Positions 16,116-23,047 of a stretch of DNA of 43,382 nucleotides are shown in pieces. The notes beneath the pieces were generated by a model. The model ran no database searches. It worked only from the letters and a program-made list of their open reading frames with translations, and was not told where the DNA came from. This stretch comes from a virus. The position numbers and the translations under genes are program-made. The stretch lies in the IMG/VR virus record IMGVR_UViG_3300006805_000004, positions 1-43,382 of that record; one strand, given 5' to 3'. Numbering within the stretch: position 1 is the stretch's first letter; the number at the start of each line of letters is the position of its first letter.

Positions 16116-18042
16116 TTACCATCCCCATCTGGAAGCCCAAGTCATGGGCCTTCATCGCGTTATCCAGTTGCGTCGATTGCGCTTCGGCGCCGTATTTCTG
16201 AGCCGAGGCCTGATCCTTGTTCGCCTTCGCCATCTCTACCGGATCGGGCTGCTGCGGCTGCGGCGGCGGGAAAATCCCGTCGATGTCCTCGATGTTTGCT
16301 GCCTCATAGACACGGCGCATGATCTCGCGCGCATCGGCACCCGCCTGAACAGCAGGGCCAAGCGTCTGCATCATGAACTGAGCCGCGGCCATGCGCTGCA
16401 TCGACGTGACGTTAGACGGGTCACTGACCGGACGAATGTCCATGTCCTTGTTGTCGAAATCCGCCTCGAAATTCGCTGCCGGATCATCGAGGACGTTCAT
16501 ATAGTCCTCGGCAAGCTCCTGCCCGCCCCAGCGCGACATGTTATCAAACAGCAGCGCGAACTCTTCCTTGAGCGCGCGATAAACCCGCTTGTAGATCGCG
16601 GTGAAGACCTGCAATCCCTGCTCGATCAGCGCCAGCGTCGTGCCGACCTGCCCGTTGTTCGATGCCTCCCCGGTGATCACGTCCTTGACCGAGGCAATAT
16701 CCTTTGCGGCACCCAGCATCATTTCGAGCATGTTGAACGCCACGCTCGACGGCTGCGGGAACGTCCGCTCTACCAGTCCGTTGCGAAGCTGCTCTGCCGT
16801 TGCATCGACCGTCTTATATTCGCCGGGCCGGAAGCGCACATAGGTCTGACCCTTGGCCTGCAACCTCAAACCGGCAGCAACAAACCCGCCCCCCGCGATC
16901 TCGGCCGTCCCCGCGTCGATAAGCTGGTTGATCGTCGTGTTGACGACTTCCGTGATCTCTGCAAGCAAGTGACCAAATCCGATGCCCTTGAAATGCCCCT
17001 CGGGGTTCGGCAGGAAGTCATACTTGATGTAATAGACCGAGAGCTTGTCGATATCCCCGTCAGGGTCGTCCAGTTGCTCGGGGCCATAGTTGGCTTCCAT
17101 GCGAAGCACCTGCTTCGATTCATGGTCAACCGTGATAATGTAAGGCTCTGCCCGCCCGTCGCCGTCGAGATCGATGTAGCGATGCTGCTCTAGCAGCTTG
17201 CGGGGCTTTTCCTCGTCGCCATCCTGCTCGGCAAAGGTCACGTCGCGGTAATGCCCCGAGGCAATCCGCTGCTTCACCTGATAGGTAGCGAGATTGTCGA
17301 TCTCTTCGGTCAGGCGCGGTGTGTGGTTGCAGTCCGTCGCCCATGTCGGCGCCACCATCTTGAGGCCCGACACCAGCCGCACCTTGAACTCGCCGCCGCG
17401 CTTGTAGACCTTGCGGAACATGCAGCCGACAATCGGGAGCAAAAGCAAGAGCTGGTCGGTGTCCTGCTCCCATCCCTTCATGCGGTAGAAGAGATAGGTG
17501 TTCAGATATGCCTTGAGACGCGCAGCGCGGGCCTTCTTCGCCCCCGGCTCCTTCTGCCATGCGGGCTGCGCCGTCTGTGCGATCTCGGGCGGAACCTGCT
17601 GCAATGCGGCCATCGGGACAAGCTGCCCCATGATGTTGACCATCGGACCGCCCGGACCCATCATCGGAACGCCGGAGTCATTCCCGACGACCTTGACCGA
17701 AACCGCTTCATCGCCCTTGACGATTGCAGGATAGGCCCGCGCCTGGAACTGGAGCGCCGCAACCGTCAACATCGGATACTTGACGTTCGACGCCCCCGGC
17801 CACGGGTGGTCTTTCTTCTCGGGCTTCTCCTGCGCCGCAGCCTTTACCGCGGCTTCCGCCTTTTCACGCCATACGCCCTCGTCTACAAGGTCGCGGTCGT
17901 AATCCTCCACGACATCAGCACCGATCGTCGCAAGCTGCTGCTCGCTCAGATATTGCGTGATGTCGCCTTCTACATCGGCAAGGCGCACGGCCTCGCCCTC
18001 GCCAGCCTCTTCCATTTCGGGCTGGTCGAGATATTCGTCCAT
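16036..18042 (-). CDS. portal protein
   Basis: A 668-residue protein in the size range of P22-type portals (P22 gp1 is 725). It has an acidic N-terminus, the clip/stem region (DHPWPGASNVKYPMLTVAAL, then QFQARAYPAIVKGDEAVSVK), a core with YYIKYDFLPNPEGHFKGIGF, then GHLLAEI, and a Gln/Ala-rich C-terminal barrel-like helix (PPQPQQPDPVEMAKANKDQA). It forms the dodecameric ring through which DNA is packaged and to which the gp4-like adaptor binds. It lies directly downstream of terminase and one small gene. Its 3' end overlaps the next gene by 80 bp. Confidence 0.85.
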   Translation of the reverse strand: MDEYLDQPEMEEAGEGEAVRLADVEGDITQYLSEQQLATIGADVVEDYDRDLVDEGVWREKAEAAVKAAAQEKPEKKDHPWPGASNVKYPMLTVAALQFQARAYPAIVKGDEAVSVKVVGNDSGVPMMGPGGPMVNIMGQLVPMAALQQVPPEIAQTAQPAWQKEPGAKKARAARLKAYLNTYLFYRMKGWEQDTDQLLLLLPIVGCMFRKVYKRGGEFKVRLVSGLKMVAPTWATDCNHTPRLTEEIDNLATYQVKQRIASGHYRDVTFAEQDGDEEKPRKLLEQHRYIDLDGDGRAEPYIITVDHESKQVLRMEANYGPEQLDDPDGDIDKLSVYYIKYDFLPNPEGHFKGIGFGHLLAEITEVVNTTINQLIDAGTAEIAGGGFVAAGLRLQAKGQTYVRFRPGEYKTVDATAEQLRNGLVERTFPQPSSVAFNMLEMMLGAAKDIASVKDVITGEASNNGQVGTTLALIEQGLQVFTAIYKRVYRALKEEFALLFDNMSRWGGQELAEDYMNVLDDPAANFEADFDNKDMDIRPVSDPSNVTSMQRMAAAQFMMQTLGPAVQAGADAREIMRRVYEAANIEDIDGIFPPPQPQQPDPVEMAKANKDQASAQKYGAEAQSTQLDNAMKAHDLGFQMGMVNDAGAIPGMDGTPGNEMGAGGMPAGV

Positions 18043-18043
18043 A

Positions 18044-18370
18044 TTAGCTACGGACAGCGATGATCGTGAAGGTGCCTGCGGTCGGGGTCAGCGAGCCAGC
18101 AGTCGGGTTGACAAAGCGAAGCGCGAGCGTGTCGGCAGCCGAGACGCGGGCGCCTGCAATGCCTACCGCGTTCGAGATCGACGGGTTGTTGACAATCACC
18201 TTGTCAGCAGTCGTCAGGCCCGTGACCGTGAAAGTCTGCTCTGCGACAGTCGCTGCGCCTACCGAAGCCGGGGTCAGCGACGCCGAATAGACCTTGATAC
18301 CCGTGATAGCGGTGCCGCTGTTCGGAACGTCACCGTCCAGAGCGAGCGCCGAAAGATTCGTCGTTCCCAT
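18044..18370 (-). CDS. small Ig-like / beta-rich virion protein
   Basis: A 108-residue Thr/Ser/Val/Ala-rich protein with alternating strands (TAITGIKVYSASLTPASVGA, TVAEQTFTVTGLTTADKVIV). It has no Cys and looks like a single beta-sandwich decoration or fibre domain. It lies between terminase large subunit and portal, an odd place for a fibre, with 1 bp to the portal start. Similar beta domains appear at the start of the head fibre gene, so it may belong to the same surface apparatus. Confidence 0.55.
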   Translation of the reverse strand: MGTTNLSALALDGDVPNSGTAITGIKVYSASLTPASVGAATVAEQTFTVTGLTTADKVIVNNPSISNAVGIAGARVSAADTLALRFVNPTAGSLTPTAGTFTIIAVRS

Positions 18371-18381
18371 AGTAATACCTC

Positions 18382-19674
18382 CTAGTAGCCCGTCACCGAT
18401 GATCGGCCCCGCCCGTCGTAACGGTCGTCCTCTTCAACGGTGCTGGCTGGTTCTTCGTAAGCTACACACAAAAGCCCGAAAGCATCGGCTGCGTGGCTGG
18501 ACCAATCATGCTCAGGCCCAAGCCCGACATTGCGATGCTCGTCTATCTTCTCGTGATACCAGCCGAGAGCATCAAGTCCGGCTGAGCATTTCGTCGCGTG
18601 AAACCGGATGCTCGGGAACAGCCGGCGCGTAACCTCAATGCGCTTCAATGCAGCGCCCTTGCCTTGGTTAGGGATCGTCACGACCTCAAAACCAGCTGCG
18701 CGAATATGATCCTCGAACCGGATTGCCGTCACAGCGTCCATCTTCGCCCCGTCTTGAGGCAGGACACACAGCGCATGACCGTAACCATTGGCCCGCAGCC
18801 ACTCGATATGCGCCGAGAGCGGCTGGCCTACAGTCTCGTAATAATCCAGAACCCGGATTGCATTCCCAACGATCTGCGCAATCCAGATGGAGCAAGCGTC
18901 CCTTACCCCTATGTCCCATATCGCCAGATACCGAATGAGCGGATCCGCAGCGACCTCATCGCTTATCCGGCCCTCTGCCCGAGCCTTTGCCAAACTCGCG
19001 GCATAATCGGCGCCCGCCGAGACGGTGATGTAATCACCCTCCCATATGTGGCGGTATTGATCAGCCTCTTGCCTCAGGCAGTCCAGGCGCTCGTCCTCAA
19101 GCTCTTTCGGGAACCACGGGTTGTCGTTCCAGTTGGCCCGGACCACGCTTGCCCCTGTCGGCAGGCTCTCGCCCCTCAGCAGCACGTCAACAGGGTCGGT
19201 CTTTAGCCGCGGGTTCCATGTGAACCACAGTTCACTTCCCGGTGCGCGGATTGTCGGCCGCAGCAATTGCAGCGAGCGGGAGGAAAGCGTCTGCGCTTCC
19301 TCAACCCATGCCCGCTTGAAACCCTCCAGCGACTTGATGCTTTCCGCCGTGTGGTCCTGCATCCCCTGAAATATGATAACGCCATCGCCCGGCGTCTGAA
19401 TGCGATCAGAGAAAACCTTGAACCCGTCAGCCTCGCCTAGACCGAACTCGTTCAGCTTGCTCTCGATCAGGCGCTTTGCCGAATCCTTGAGCGACTTCTG
19501 AACTTCGCGAATGCAGACGGAGAGGAGGCCGCGCTCATACAGGCTGTCATCAACGAGCGCCCCCGCCCTGTCGTGAAACTTGCCGGAACCACGGCCTCCC
19601 CAAGCTCCCTTGTATCGCGATGGCTTGTAGAGCGGCTTGAAGACCTCAGCCGTTGGTATTCGGAGAGTCGACAA
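18382..19674 (-). CDS. terL: terminase large subunit
   Basis: A 430-residue packaging ATPase/nuclease of the PBSX-type terminase 3 family. Walker A is GGRGSGKF at residues 26-33, Walker B and catalytic Glu AWVEEAQ at 122-128, coupling motif WFTWNP at about 150; the RNase H-like nuclease domain follows with IWDIGVRDA (Asp254), LPQDGAKMDA (Asp308) and SSHAADAFG near the end. Walker A has Phe where Ser/Thr is usual. The start is a TTG at 19674, 29 bp inside the small subunit gene; I keep it because the following RIPTAEVFKPLYKPSRYKGA is the family's normal N-terminus. Confidence 0.9.
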   Translation of the reverse strand: MSTLRIPTAEVFKPLYKPSRYKGAWGGRGSGKFHDRAGALVDDSLYERGLLSVCIREVQKSLKDSAKRLIESKLNEFGLGEADGFKVFSDRIQTPGDGVIIFQGMQDHTAESIKSLEGFKRAWVEEAQTLSSRSLQLLRPTIRAPGSELWFTWNPRLKTDPVDVLLRGESLPTGASVVRANWNDNPWFPKELEDERLDCLRQEADQYRHIWEGDYITVSAGADYAASLAKARAEGRISDEVAADPLIRYLAIWDIGVRDACSIWIAQIVGNAIRVLDYYETVGQPLSAHIEWLRANGYGHALCVLPQDGAKMDAVTAIRFEDHIRAAGFEVVTIPNQGKGAALKRIEVTRRLFPSIRFHATKCSAGLDALGWYHEKIDEHRNVGLGPEHDWSSHAADAFGLLCVAYEEPASTVEEDDRYDGRGRSSVTGY

Positions 19675-20032
19675 ACTCCCGCACCACCTTGTTTACAGTG
19701 ACCTCGCCGGACAGCCTTTGCTCTTGCACGTCGCGGAAATCGTCAGGCGCGAAATTCTTGAGGCCGAAGATGGCGAGCGTTGCATTGCCCTTGCCAGTCT
19801 CCAGCACTTCTCGCGCCTTCAAGTCATACCAAGCCGCCGCAGCGGCCTTCGCCCTTTTTACGGCTGAGGAAAATTCTGGGTGGACATTGCCCCATTCCGT
19901 AATCGTATCGCGACAAACGCCGATCTGTGCGGCGTAGCTCGTGATGCTGGCGCCGGTCGAACAGTGGGACACGATGCCCTCTGCGTATTCCGGCTTATAC
20001 GATGTAGGGCGACCCCTCTTGCTAGTGGCCAT
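19646..20032 (-). CDS. terS: terminase small subunit
   Basis: A 128-residue protein. RGRPTSYKPEYAEGIVSHCS, then a helix-turn-helix around SYAAQIGVCRDTITEWGNVH (residues 32-51), is the usual DNA-recognition end of phage small terminases. The second half is helical (oligomerisation) and the end binds the large subunit. It recognises the packaging site and starts headful or site-specific packaging. It overlaps the large subunit start by 29 bp and follows the 217-bp intergenic gap after a 28-bp interval and one small gene. Confidence 0.8.
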   Translation of the reverse strand: MATSKRGRPTSYKPEYAEGIVSHCSTGASITSYAAQIGVCRDTITEWGNVHPEFSSAVKRAKAAAAAWYDLKAREVLETGKGNATLAIFGLKNFAPDDFRDVQEQRLSGEVTVNKVVREFVDSPNTNG

Positions 20033-20060
20033 ATCGTTGGCCTTTCGGTTGTTGTTGATC

Positions 20061-20288
20061 TTACTCGCTGTCGATCATGTGCTGCGTTGCGACAGCCATC
20101 ATTCCGATAGCGCGATAGGAATCGTAATGACCCCATGAGAAGCCGGTCAGCCCTTCATCTGTTTCCAGAAAAAACACTGCCAGCTCAGGCAGGCCGTATT
20201 CGCCGGCCTCTATGCGATCGGCTAAAGCGCGAAGCTGCCCAGGAATGTCGTTGAGCGATGGCCCTTCGACCAGCCTGACAATTTCCAT
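20061..20288 (-). CDS. small conserved phage protein
   Basis: A 75-residue acidic protein (MEIVRLVEGPSLNDIPGQLR, ALADRIEAGEYGLPELAVFF). The start is decided by a good AGGAG six bases before ATG 20288; longer readings upstream run through an inverted repeat and lack protein character. The pattern LRALADRIEAGEYG is common in small phage proteins of unknown role encoded near replication or packaging genes. It is the first gene after a 217-bp non-coding gap and leads into the terminase genes. Confidence 0.65.
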   Translation of the reverse strand: MEIVRLVEGPSLNDIPGQLRALADRIEAGEYGLPELAVFFLETDEGLTGFSWGHYDSYRAIGMMAVATQHMIDSE

Positions 20289-20306
20289 GGGCGCTCCTGA
20301 ATTTAA

Positions 20307-20383
20307 CCCCGCCATCGCGTCAGTGCCGACCGCGCGCTGCATCATGCCTTGCGAAAGGTGCGTCGGATAAACCGATGGCGGGG
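20307..20383. repeat. 11-bp perfect inverted repeat in the pre-terminase gap
   Basis: CCCCGCCATCG (20307-20317) and CGATGGCGGGG (20373-20383) are exact reverse complements, 55 bases apart, inside the 20289-20505 non-coding gap that separates replication from packaging genes. The gap also has a minus-strand TTGACA (20504-20509), though no matching -10 is clear. A regulatory loop, a late promoter element, or a packaging-site element for the adjacent small terminase gene are possible. Confidence 0.5.
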
Positions 20384-20505
20384 AACCAGCGCGGAAAGGA
20401 GAAAACGCGCCGGAAATGAAAAGGGCCGCCGAGCGGTTAAGCTGGCGACCCGTCTTGGCGCAATACGCCACATTGGCTCCGCGTTGCCACAAATTACCGC
20501 TCGTG

Positions 20506-21027
20506 TCAAGCAAGTCGCGCTATCAAGCGATTGGCCGCAAAGCGAATATCGACTATGGCATTGTTGAGCGCATTGGTCTTTGGCAGGCAGACTGGCTCAC
20601 CGCTTCCCTTGCATCCTGAAATGTGGATTGCCCATTGCGATAGGCTCCAATCCTCTCCGGCCACCTTGCGCGTGATATGCGCCAGCCCATCAAGACAGCA
20701 CTCCAGTTCTTGCAGCTCGGATTGCATCGCCAGCTTGCGAGGAAGTGGACCACCATTGCCATTGCCCTTTGGCGACATATCCAAGCATGACTTGGGGCTG
20801 GGGCGCTCGCAGGCTATCCACAAGTCGCGAAAGCGGGACAGCGCCTTGTGCTGCTCCTCTGTGATCGTTCCTCGTTTGCGTAGGCTGTCGATCGGCGCGA
20901 CACGGACAAACCGCTTTCCCTCTGGCGATACCGTCTCGGCATATTCGCTTTGCAGCATCTGCTCTTGTGTTGGCGCGAGCGCGATCTGCGGCTTGACCTT
21001 CTGCTTTCTTGCCCCCCGCTTTGCCAT
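20506..21027 (-). CDS. hypothetical phage protein
   Basis: A 173-residue protein. It has a basic start (MAKRGARKQKVKPQIALAPT), a central helical region (GTITEEQHKALSRFRDLWIA) and a C-terminal helical part with two Cys residues (QELECCLDGLAHITRKVAGE). The shape, a basic tail followed by a helical pair near replication genes, suggests DNA binding, but no helix-turn-helix is certain. The start shares its A with the previous stop (TAATG). It is the last gene before the pre-terminase gap. Confidence 0.55.
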   Translation of the reverse strand: MAKRGARKQKVKPQIALAPTQEQMLQSEYAETVSPEGKRFVRVAPIDSLRKRGTITEEQHKALSRFRDLWIACERPSPKSCLDMSPKGNGNGGPLPRKLAMQSELQELECCLDGLAHITRKVAGEDWSLSQWAIHISGCKGSGEPVCLPKTNALNNAIVDIRFAANRLIARLA

Positions 21028-21227
21028 TATGCCGTTTCCTCCGCAATTTTTTGATATTCTCCGCACCAATGAAATCCTTGCGTCGTCGGATAGACTGCGG
21101 TGGCCCCACCGTGGGAGTGCTTGCCATTCGTTGGCGGATAGCGACGACATGCAGAATATCTGTACCATTCATCGACACGGCCTTCACAACCGTTCCAAAA
21201 ACGACAGTCGGCGCATTTCTCGCTCAT
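21027..21227 (-). CDS. small Cys-rich phage protein
   Basis: A 66-residue protein with CADCRFWNGC at residues 5-14, CRRYPPT and HWCGEY. The Cys/His spacing suggests one zinc site. Small proteins with the CxxCxFW...CRRYPP pattern are widespread in phage early regions, without known function. The ATG at 21227 overlaps the preceding stop as ATGA, which sets the start. Confidence 0.65.
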   Translation of the reverse strand: MSEKCADCRFWNGCEGRVDEWYRYSACRRYPPTNGKHSHGGATAVYPTTQGFHWCGEYQKIAEETA

Positions 21228-21442
21228 GCCTTTGCCTTTCCTGCTTGGATCATGGCGTGGGCAGGTAAAACATCGGTGCCGAGATATTCGAACGTCCCGC
21301 GCGGCAGACCCTCCAAAAACCGCTCGCGAACCGTCCACGCCACCATACGGCCCGCGTCGCCGTGCTTCTCGACTGCCTCATTGAGCGCGCACGAAAGCAA
21401 CCACTCAAACCATTCATGCGACAAGCTTGCCGTCTCACTCAT
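21224..21442 (-). CDS. hypothetical small protein
   Basis: A 72-residue protein starting MSETASLSHEWFEWLLSCAL, then NEAVEKHGDAGRMVAWTVRE; helical, acidic, no transmembrane segment. ATG 21442 has a very strong purine-rich site (AAGGGAGAAAGAGGG) just before it, so the start is secure. Coupled to the next gene by ATGA. No family recognised. Confidence 0.6.
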   Translation of the reverse strand: MSETASLSHEWFEWLLSCALNEAVEKHGDAGRMVAWTVRERFLEGLPRGTFEYLGTDVLPAHAMIQAGKAKA

Positions 21443-21470
21443 CCCTCTTTCTCCCTTCTTACCGCTATGA

Positions 21471-21869
21471 TTAGAGGTTTTCGATGCGGCGAATTTCGTC
21501 AGATTGGCGCGACAAATCGCCCATAAGCTGATCAAGAATATCATTGATGCGGCCGATGCTACCGATGCGCTCAGGGACAGCACCAGAATTTCCGCAAGCA
21601 GAAGGCATTGCCCCTTTCACGCGATCGGCGATAAGCGAGATGCGTTCGCTGTTTGACTTGGCGATGGCCGTTGCCTCGGAAATCCTGTCGAAAATGTCGC
21701 CCAAGTCCCGCTGGGCTTCTCCCTGTAGATTGGCTTGCATCGCCTGAGCAGCGTAGGCGTTCAAAGTCGAACCAGCGCCCACGTGAGCATGATTCCCGAC
21801 CCAGTTCTGAGCGCGCGCAGATTCAGCTTTCATCCGTGCGAAATTGTTGTCATCGTGTTCCACGTTCAT
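21471..21869 (-). CDS. hypothetical helical protein
   Basis: A 132-residue protein beginning MNVEHDDNNFARMKAESARA. The C-terminal half is a long heptad-like helix (FDRISEATAIAKSNSERISL, IADRVKG ... GRINDILDQLMGDLSRQSDE), so it probably forms a coiled-coil oligomer. ATG 21869 lies one base after the preceding TGA with a GAGAATTGAG site. Located in the replication block; role unknown. Confidence 0.55.
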   Translation of the reverse strand: MNVEHDDNNFARMKAESARAQNWVGNHAHVGAGSTLNAYAAQAMQANLQGEAQRDLGDIFDRISEATAIAKSNSERISLIADRVKGAMPSACGNSGAVPERIGSIGRINDILDQLMGDLSRQSDEIRRIENL

Positions 21870-21870
21870 C

Positions 21871-22038
21871 TCAATTCTCCTCTTTCCAGTGTGCAATGTC
21901 CCAATCGTAATCACGGTCTGACCAATTCCATTTCGAGGCAGGAAGCGCCTCCTTGCTCACGATCCCGTTGCGGAACTTAACCCTCAAGGGTGTGTCTCCC
22001 GTGCGGGGTGGGCGGTGGTTTGTGGGGTGCCAGGTCAT
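21871..22038 (-). CDS. hypothetical small protein
   Basis: A 55-residue protein, MTWHPTNHRPPRTGDTPLRV then KFRNGIVSKEALPASKWNWS, rich in Trp, Arg and Asp. The ATG at 22038 overlaps the initiator gene stop as ATGA; the longer reading from 22155 would overlap that gene by 120 bp and lacks support. The VRFRNG..S...LPA.KWNWS pattern is seen in small phage proteins beside replication genes. Function unknown. Confidence 0.55.
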   Translation of the reverse strand: MTWHPTNHRPPRTGDTPLRVKFRNGIVSKEALPASKWNWSDRDYDWDIAHWKEEN

Positions 22039-22658
22039 GGTCCGCTGCCGAGGCTGGCGAGGAATGATCCAGGGCCATCGTTCGCGGGACGGCGAGATTC
22101 TGGCTTGGCAAAGCGCCGGCTGTTCAAAACCCATGTCTTCCAACCGTCCTGCCAATCGAGGAAGCGATTCCCCTTGCCGCGATGGTGGGCGCTAAAATGC
22201 TCGATCTGTGTCGCAAGCTCTTTCGGCGACCAGCTGTCGACGATTGCCTTGCATTGGCTGTCAGCACCAAACGGCTCAGGCTTCCAATCGACCGGCAACG
22301 CGCGCTTTGTGTTTTTAGGTTTGGTGTTTACTGACGTATTGGGTGACACAGTGTCGGGGGTCTTTGTCGCCTTTGTCACCGGTGACACAGTGTCGGGGGT
22401 GACACAGTGTCGGGGGTGAAGCGTATAAAGACACCCCTTGCCCGGTTTATCGTCGCGGGTCAGGTGGCCGTTTTTTTCAGCCTCGCGAAGAGCGCGCTGA
22501 ACGGTCCGCTCGGAGCAGCCGGACTTTGCCGCAATACGCGCGATAGATGGCCAACATTTCCCGTCATCGTTCGCCCAATCAGCGAGCGCCAGCATTACCA
22601 GCTTATCAACGGACGGGAGAGCGAGGCGCCACACCTCGGTCATAAGAGCGATGCTCAT
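22035..22658 (-). CDS. HTH replication initiator-like protein (phage O type)
   Basis: A 207-residue protein. The N-terminal ~75 residues are a winged helix of the HTH_36 type (LVMLALADWANDDGKCWPSI, ARIAAKSGCSERTVQRALRE, AEKNGHLTRD), as at the start of phage replication proteins that load DnaB. A Thr/Pro/Ser-rich linker (about 85-115) follows, encoded by DNA that contains three copies of a palindrome (22342-22416), then a C-terminal domain (ELATQIEHFSAHHRGKGNRF) resembling that of phage O/DnaT-like proteins. This arrangement parallels lambda O, whose gene contains the origin iterons. The DnaB helicase is two genes upstream in the same operon. Confidence 0.75.
   Translation of the reverse strand: MSIALMTEVWRLALPSVDKLVMLALADWANDDGKCWPSIARIAAKSGCSERTVQRALREAEKNGHLTRDDKPGKGCLYTLHPRHCVTPDTVSPVTKATKTPDTVSPNTSVNTKPKNTKRALPVDWKPEPFGADSQCKAIVDSWSPKELATQIEHFSAHHRGKGNRFLDWQDGWKTWVLNSRRFAKPESRRPANDGPGSFLASLGSGP
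22342..22416. repeat. three palindromic iterons, candidate replication origin
   Basis: GGTGACACAGTGTCGGGGG occurs at 22342-22360, 22381-22399 and 22398-22416. Each copy contains the perfect palindrome GACAC-A-GTGTC (22345-22355, 22384-22394, 22401-22411). The third copy is read in a different codon frame (RHCV) from the first two (PDTVSP), so selection must act on the DNA, not the peptide. Adjacent bases 22308-22340 are unusually T-rich for this genome, like a duplex-unwinding element. Lambda-type phages place origin iterons in their initiator gene in the same way. Confidence 0.65.
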
Positions 22659-23047
22659 CGGCGCGCCCTTTCCCGAAGGATCGCCATATAATCCTCTTTC
22701 CGAAGATATATCCCGAAGTCAGCGATCGCGCGCTTGCACGACTGCTCCGGTTGCAGCACATCGGCGCCCTCTCCCCTGTTCCAAGCTGCCACGAACTCTT
22801 TGATCTCCGGCGCGTAGGTGAACCATTCGCGATGCCGCCAATGGGCTGCGAACTGCTGGTGCAAGGCGTCCTCGTATCGGGAAGCATCGCCTTCCGCTTC
22901 AAAATGAAGGACTAGGTCAATCTTCAAACGGGTATGGTTGCCTGATTGCAACTCAACCAGCCGACGCTCGGGATCGCAGGCAACGCCGATCTTCACGGCT
23001 ACCCGACGAGCATCTGTGATGAAATAGAGGTGCTGAATCTTGCTCAT
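22655..23047 (-). CDS. GIY-YIG-like (T5orf172/MUG113) protein
   Basis: A 130-residue protein. LYFITDARRVAVKIGVACDP, then ERRLVELQSGNHTRLKIDLV, corresponds to the T5orf172/MUG113 branch of GIY-YIG folds, with YFI and VKIG standing for the two signature strands and R27/R28 in the following helix; a Glu in FEAEGDASRYEDALHQQFAA could complete the active site. Such proteins are often annotated as nucleases without proof. It lies between DnaB and the initiator-like gene, overlapping both by ATGA, and may act in replication or repair. Confidence 0.65.
   Translation of the reverse strand: MSKIQHLYFITDARRVAVKIGVACDPERRLVELQSGNHTRLKIDLVLHFEAEGDASRYEDALHQQFAAHWRHREWFTYAPEIKEFVAAWNRGEGADVLQPEQSCKRAIADFGIYLRKEDYMAILRERARR

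Noticed and set aside
20420-20500. tRNA-like D-arm sequence (GCCGAGCGGTTAAGC) on the plus strand
   Set aside because: No T-arm consensus and no consistent acceptor stem follow it, so no tRNA can be folded; it lies within the intergenic gap and may be chance.
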